Positions 5,152-7,141 of a stretch of DNA of 7,141 nucleotides are shown piece after piece. Below the pieces are notes generated by a model. It ran no database searches and was not told the DNA's origin. It was given only the letters and a program-made list of their open reading frames with translations. The stretch is from Actinomycetota bacterium. GTDB taxonomy: Bacteria; Actinomycetota; Thermoleophilia; UBA2241. Position 1 is the stretch's first letter. Every line of letters starts with the position of its first letter. The DNA lies in assembly GCA_003158705.1 (NCBI GenBank), contig PMKX01000051.1:1-7141 (forward strand), written 5' to 3'. The position numbers and the translations under genes are program-made.

Positions 5152-7141
5152 CTAGAGGCGCAGGACGAGCTTGCGGACCTCAGGTTCGTCGCCCGGCCGT
5201 ATGTCGAAGCCGAGCGACTCGGAGAAGCGCGCCATGCCGGGGTTGGCGGCCAGCACCAGGCCGTAGATCTCGCGCACGTGGCGGTCGCGGGCCGCCTGGA
5301 TGAGGGCATCCATGAGCTTGGTGCCGATGCCCTTGCGCTGGTAGTCGTCGCGCACCACGATAGCGAACTCGCCCTGTTCCGCGTTGGCGGTCTCTATGGT
5401 GAGTCGAGCGATGCCGAGCATGACCTTCTTCTTCTTGCCCTTAGGCTGGGTGACGGCGGCGATGGCGATCTCGCGGTCGTAGTCGACGTGACAGTAGCGC
5501 ACGAGCATCGATTTGGTTATCTCCCTGACCGGTCCGAAGAAGCGGTACTCGGCCGTGACCGGCGAGAGCGACTCGATCATCTCGCTCCAGAGCGGCTCGT
5601 CCTCGGGTCTGATGGGCCGCAGCAGCACGTTCTCGCCGTCCAACGGTACCTCCCACTGGTACTTGCTCGGGTACATCGAGATCATCAGGTGGGAGCCGGG
5701 CAGGGTGATCTTGCGCACGTCCTTGGGCTCGATGACGATGCGCGCGTCGAGGGCGTTGAGGCCGTCGGGGCGCACCTGCAACGGGTTGATGTCCATCTCG
5801 GTGATCTCGGGGAAGTCCACCAGCAGGTAGCTGAGCTTCACCAGCGCCTGCTCGAGGGCGACCATGTCCACCGGCGGTTTGCCGCGGTAGCCCGCAAGGA
5901 CGCGCGAGATCTTGGTGCTCTGGATCATCGAGCGCGCCAAGGCTTGGTTGAGCGGCGGGAAGTCGACGGCCACGTCGCGGTAGAGCTCCACGCCGGTGCC
6001 GCCCATGCCGAACATGAGCGCCGGACCGAAGGTGGGGTCCTTCTTGCAGCCCAGGATGACCTCGTAACCGCCGCGGGACATGGCCTGCACGGACACTCCC
6101 ATGAGGTCGGCCTTCGGCTCGGCCTCGGCGACGCGCTTCATGACCTTGGCGAACTGGTTGGCGGCCTCCGGCGCCGAGCGTACGTTGAGCGCGATGCCGC
6201 CGACGTCGCTCTTGTGGGTGATGTCGTGGCTGAGGATCTTGATGGCCACCGGGAAGCCGATCTCCTGGGCGACCTTGGCGCACTCCTCGGCGCTGGTAGC
6301 GACCATGGTCGTGACCACCGGGATCTCGTAGGCCTCGAGCACCTGCTTGGCCTCGACCTCGGTGAGGATGGAGCGGCCGGAGCGCGCGACGTCGATGAAG
6401 ATCTTCTTGACGTCGTCGCGCCGCGGCTCGAAGTTCGACAGTATGTCGGCAGGTGTCTCGTAGAGGTTGGCCAGGTTGCGCGTGTACTGGTACATGTACA
6501 TGTACGCGCGCACTGCGTCCTCCGGCGTGTCGAACGTGGGCACATGAGCGTGCCGGAAGATGTTCACGCCCTCGGCCACTTTGATCTCGCCCATGAACGA
6601 CGTGAGTAGCGGCTTGAGCTGGTGCGTGCGCGCCACGTCGACCAAAGCCTGGGCGGTGGCCGTGGGGTCGCTCATGGCCTGCGGGGTGAGTACAGCCAGC
6701 ACGCCGTCACAGTTCGGGTCGTCGATAAGGGACTGCGCCGCAGCTGCGTAGCGCGTGGCGTCGGCGTCGCCGCCCACGTCCACCGGGTTGCCACGGGCGG
6801 CGAACGAAGGCAGGAACTCCTGAAGTTTGGCGTCCGTCTCGGGCGCCAGCTCGGCGAGCTCGCCGCCCAGTGAGAGCAGCAGGTCGGCGGCCATCACGCC
6901 TGGTCCACCCGCGTTGGTGACGATGCCCAGGTGCGGACCACGCGGGCTGGAGACGCGCGACAGCGCTTCGCTGGCATCGAACAGGTCCTCGATCTCGTCC
7001 ACGCGCACGATGCCGGCGCGCCGGAAGACGGCGCTGTAGAGCGTGTCGTCGCCGGCGATGGCGCCGGTGTGCGAAGCGGCGGCCATGGCTGAGCGCGCCG
7101 TGCGCCCCGACTTGACGACGATGATCGGCTTGGTCTTGGCG
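5152..7141 (-). CDS. ADP-forming acyl-CoA synthetase / GNAT acetyltransferase fusion, PatZ/Pka-like (partial, N-terminus beyond right edge)
   Basis: Proteins of this family combine an NDP-forming acetyl/acyl-CoA ligase with a GNAT domain that acetylates protein lysines (E. coli PatZ/Pka, Salmonella Pat). The 662 residues present start inside the ligase at KPIIVVKSGRTARSA. The frame is open to the edge, and about 230 residues, the CoA-binding Rossmann domain, should lie outside. The ATG at 7086 is internal. Counting from that Met, visible parts are SHTGAIAG with the candidate phosphohistidine His6, the ligase flavodoxin-like domains to about 220, an ATP-grasp domain (about 235-460) with ITHKSDVGG (His291), GMGGTGVE and EMDINPL (430-436), and GNAT at about 485-644 with the acetyl-CoA loop QRKGIG (583-588). 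A lysine cluster KGKKKK (549-554) sits between GNAT strands. Both ligase histidines are kept, so the ligase may be active. The hydrolase gene follows 43 nt downstream. The family is secure. Whether its main job is acetate/acyl activation or protein acetylation is open. Confidence 0.94.
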   Translation of the reverse strand, partial: AKTKPIIVVKSGRTARSAMAAASHTGAIAGDDTLYSAVFRRAGIVRVDEIEDLFDASEALSRVSSPRGPHLGIVTNAGGPGVMAADLLLSLGGELAELAPETDAKLQEFLPSFAARGNPVDVGGDADATRYAAAAQSLIDDPNCDGVLAVLTPQAMSDPTATAQALVDVARTHQLKPLLTSFMGEIKVAEGVNIFRHAHVPTFDTPEDAVRAYMYMYQYTRNLANLYETPADILSNFEPRRDDVKKIFIDVARSGRSILTEVEAKQVLEAYEIPVVTTMVATSAEECAKVAQEIGFPVAIKILSHDITHKSDVGGIALNVRSAPEAANQFAKVMKRVAEAEPKADLMGVSVQAMSRGGYEVILGCKKDPTFGPALMFGMGGTGVELYRDVAVDFPPLNQALARSMIQSTKISRVLAGYRGKPPVDMVALEQALVKLSYLLVDFPEITEMDINPLQVRPDGLNALDARIVIEPKDVRKITLPGSHLMISMYPSKYQWEVPLDGENVLLRPIRPEDEPLWSEMIESLSPVTAEYRFFGPVREITKSMLVRYCHVDYDREIAIAAVTQPKGKKKKVMLGIARLTIETANAEQGEFAIVVRDDYQRKGIGTKLMDALIQAARDRHVREIYGLVLAANPGMARFSESLGFDIRPGDEPEVRKLVLRL

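Noticed and set aside
6491..6504. Palindromic TACATGTACATGTA
   Set aside because: It lies inside the acyl-CoA ligase coding sequence and simply encodes the Tyr-Met-Tyr-Met run of the protein; no operator context is visible.
5047..6609. Long plus-strand open frame of 520 codons opposite the acyl-CoA ligase and hydrolase genes
   Set aside because: It runs antisense to clearly homologous coding sequence, its translation is rich in His, Asp, Val and Leu as expected from the complement of GC-biased codons, and it has no recognisable domain or ribosome site.

Overview
This window is uniformly GC-rich and densely coding, and it looks like a core-chromosome segment of a free-living high-GC bacterium. 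The DnaX and acyl-CoA ligase/acetyltransferase sequences feel actinobacterial to me (Thermoleophilia- or Coriobacteriia-like wording such as the GGFRDAIGTLDKL segment of DnaX). This placement is from memory only, and other high-GC phyla (Deinococcota, Chloroflexota) are not excluded. I see no insertion sequence, phage gene, CRISPR array, tRNA or rRNA, and no stretch of deviant composition that would suggest recent transfer.

Left part, minus strand (1-1289): the N-terminal 429 codons of dnaX, the gamma/tau clamp-loader ATPase of DNA polymerase III, running off the left edge in its Ala/Pro-rich linker. Directly upstream of it on the same strand (about 1366-1641) is a signal recognition particle RNA. 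It has both the universal M-domain stem-loop that binds Ffh and a 5' Alu-type domain like that of Bacillus subtilis scRNA, so it is the long (~275 nt) form. A perfect 15-bp inverted repeat (1313-1344) separates the RNA from dnaX and may be its terminator or a read-through control point.

Middle, plus strand (1782-4157): a 791-residue membrane protein with an N-terminal signal anchor, an M28-family zinc peptidase domain with all metal ligands intact, eight further predicted membrane helices and a C-terminal soluble domain. This resembles the eukaryotic Fxna/ERMP1 architecture. Its putative promoter diverges from that of the SRP RNA.

Right part, minus strand (4182 to the right edge): two co-directional genes 43 nt apart. 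The upstream one is a PatZ/Pka-like fusion of an ADP-forming acyl-CoA synthetase with a C-terminal GNAT acetyltransferase, its N-terminal CoA-binding domain lying outside the window. The downstream one is a membrane-anchored alpha/beta hydrolase with a complete Ser-Asp-His triad. The hydrolase and the peptidase gene converge with only 24 nt between their stops.

The contents serve DNA replication, protein targeting, envelope proteolysis and acyl-CoA/protein-acylation metabolism. They do not form one obvious pathway. I do not see a convincing new system. The most interesting items are the long SRP RNA with its hairpin before dnaX, the multi-helix M28 protease, and the acyl-CoA ligase/GNAT fusion that keeps both candidate phosphohistidines.
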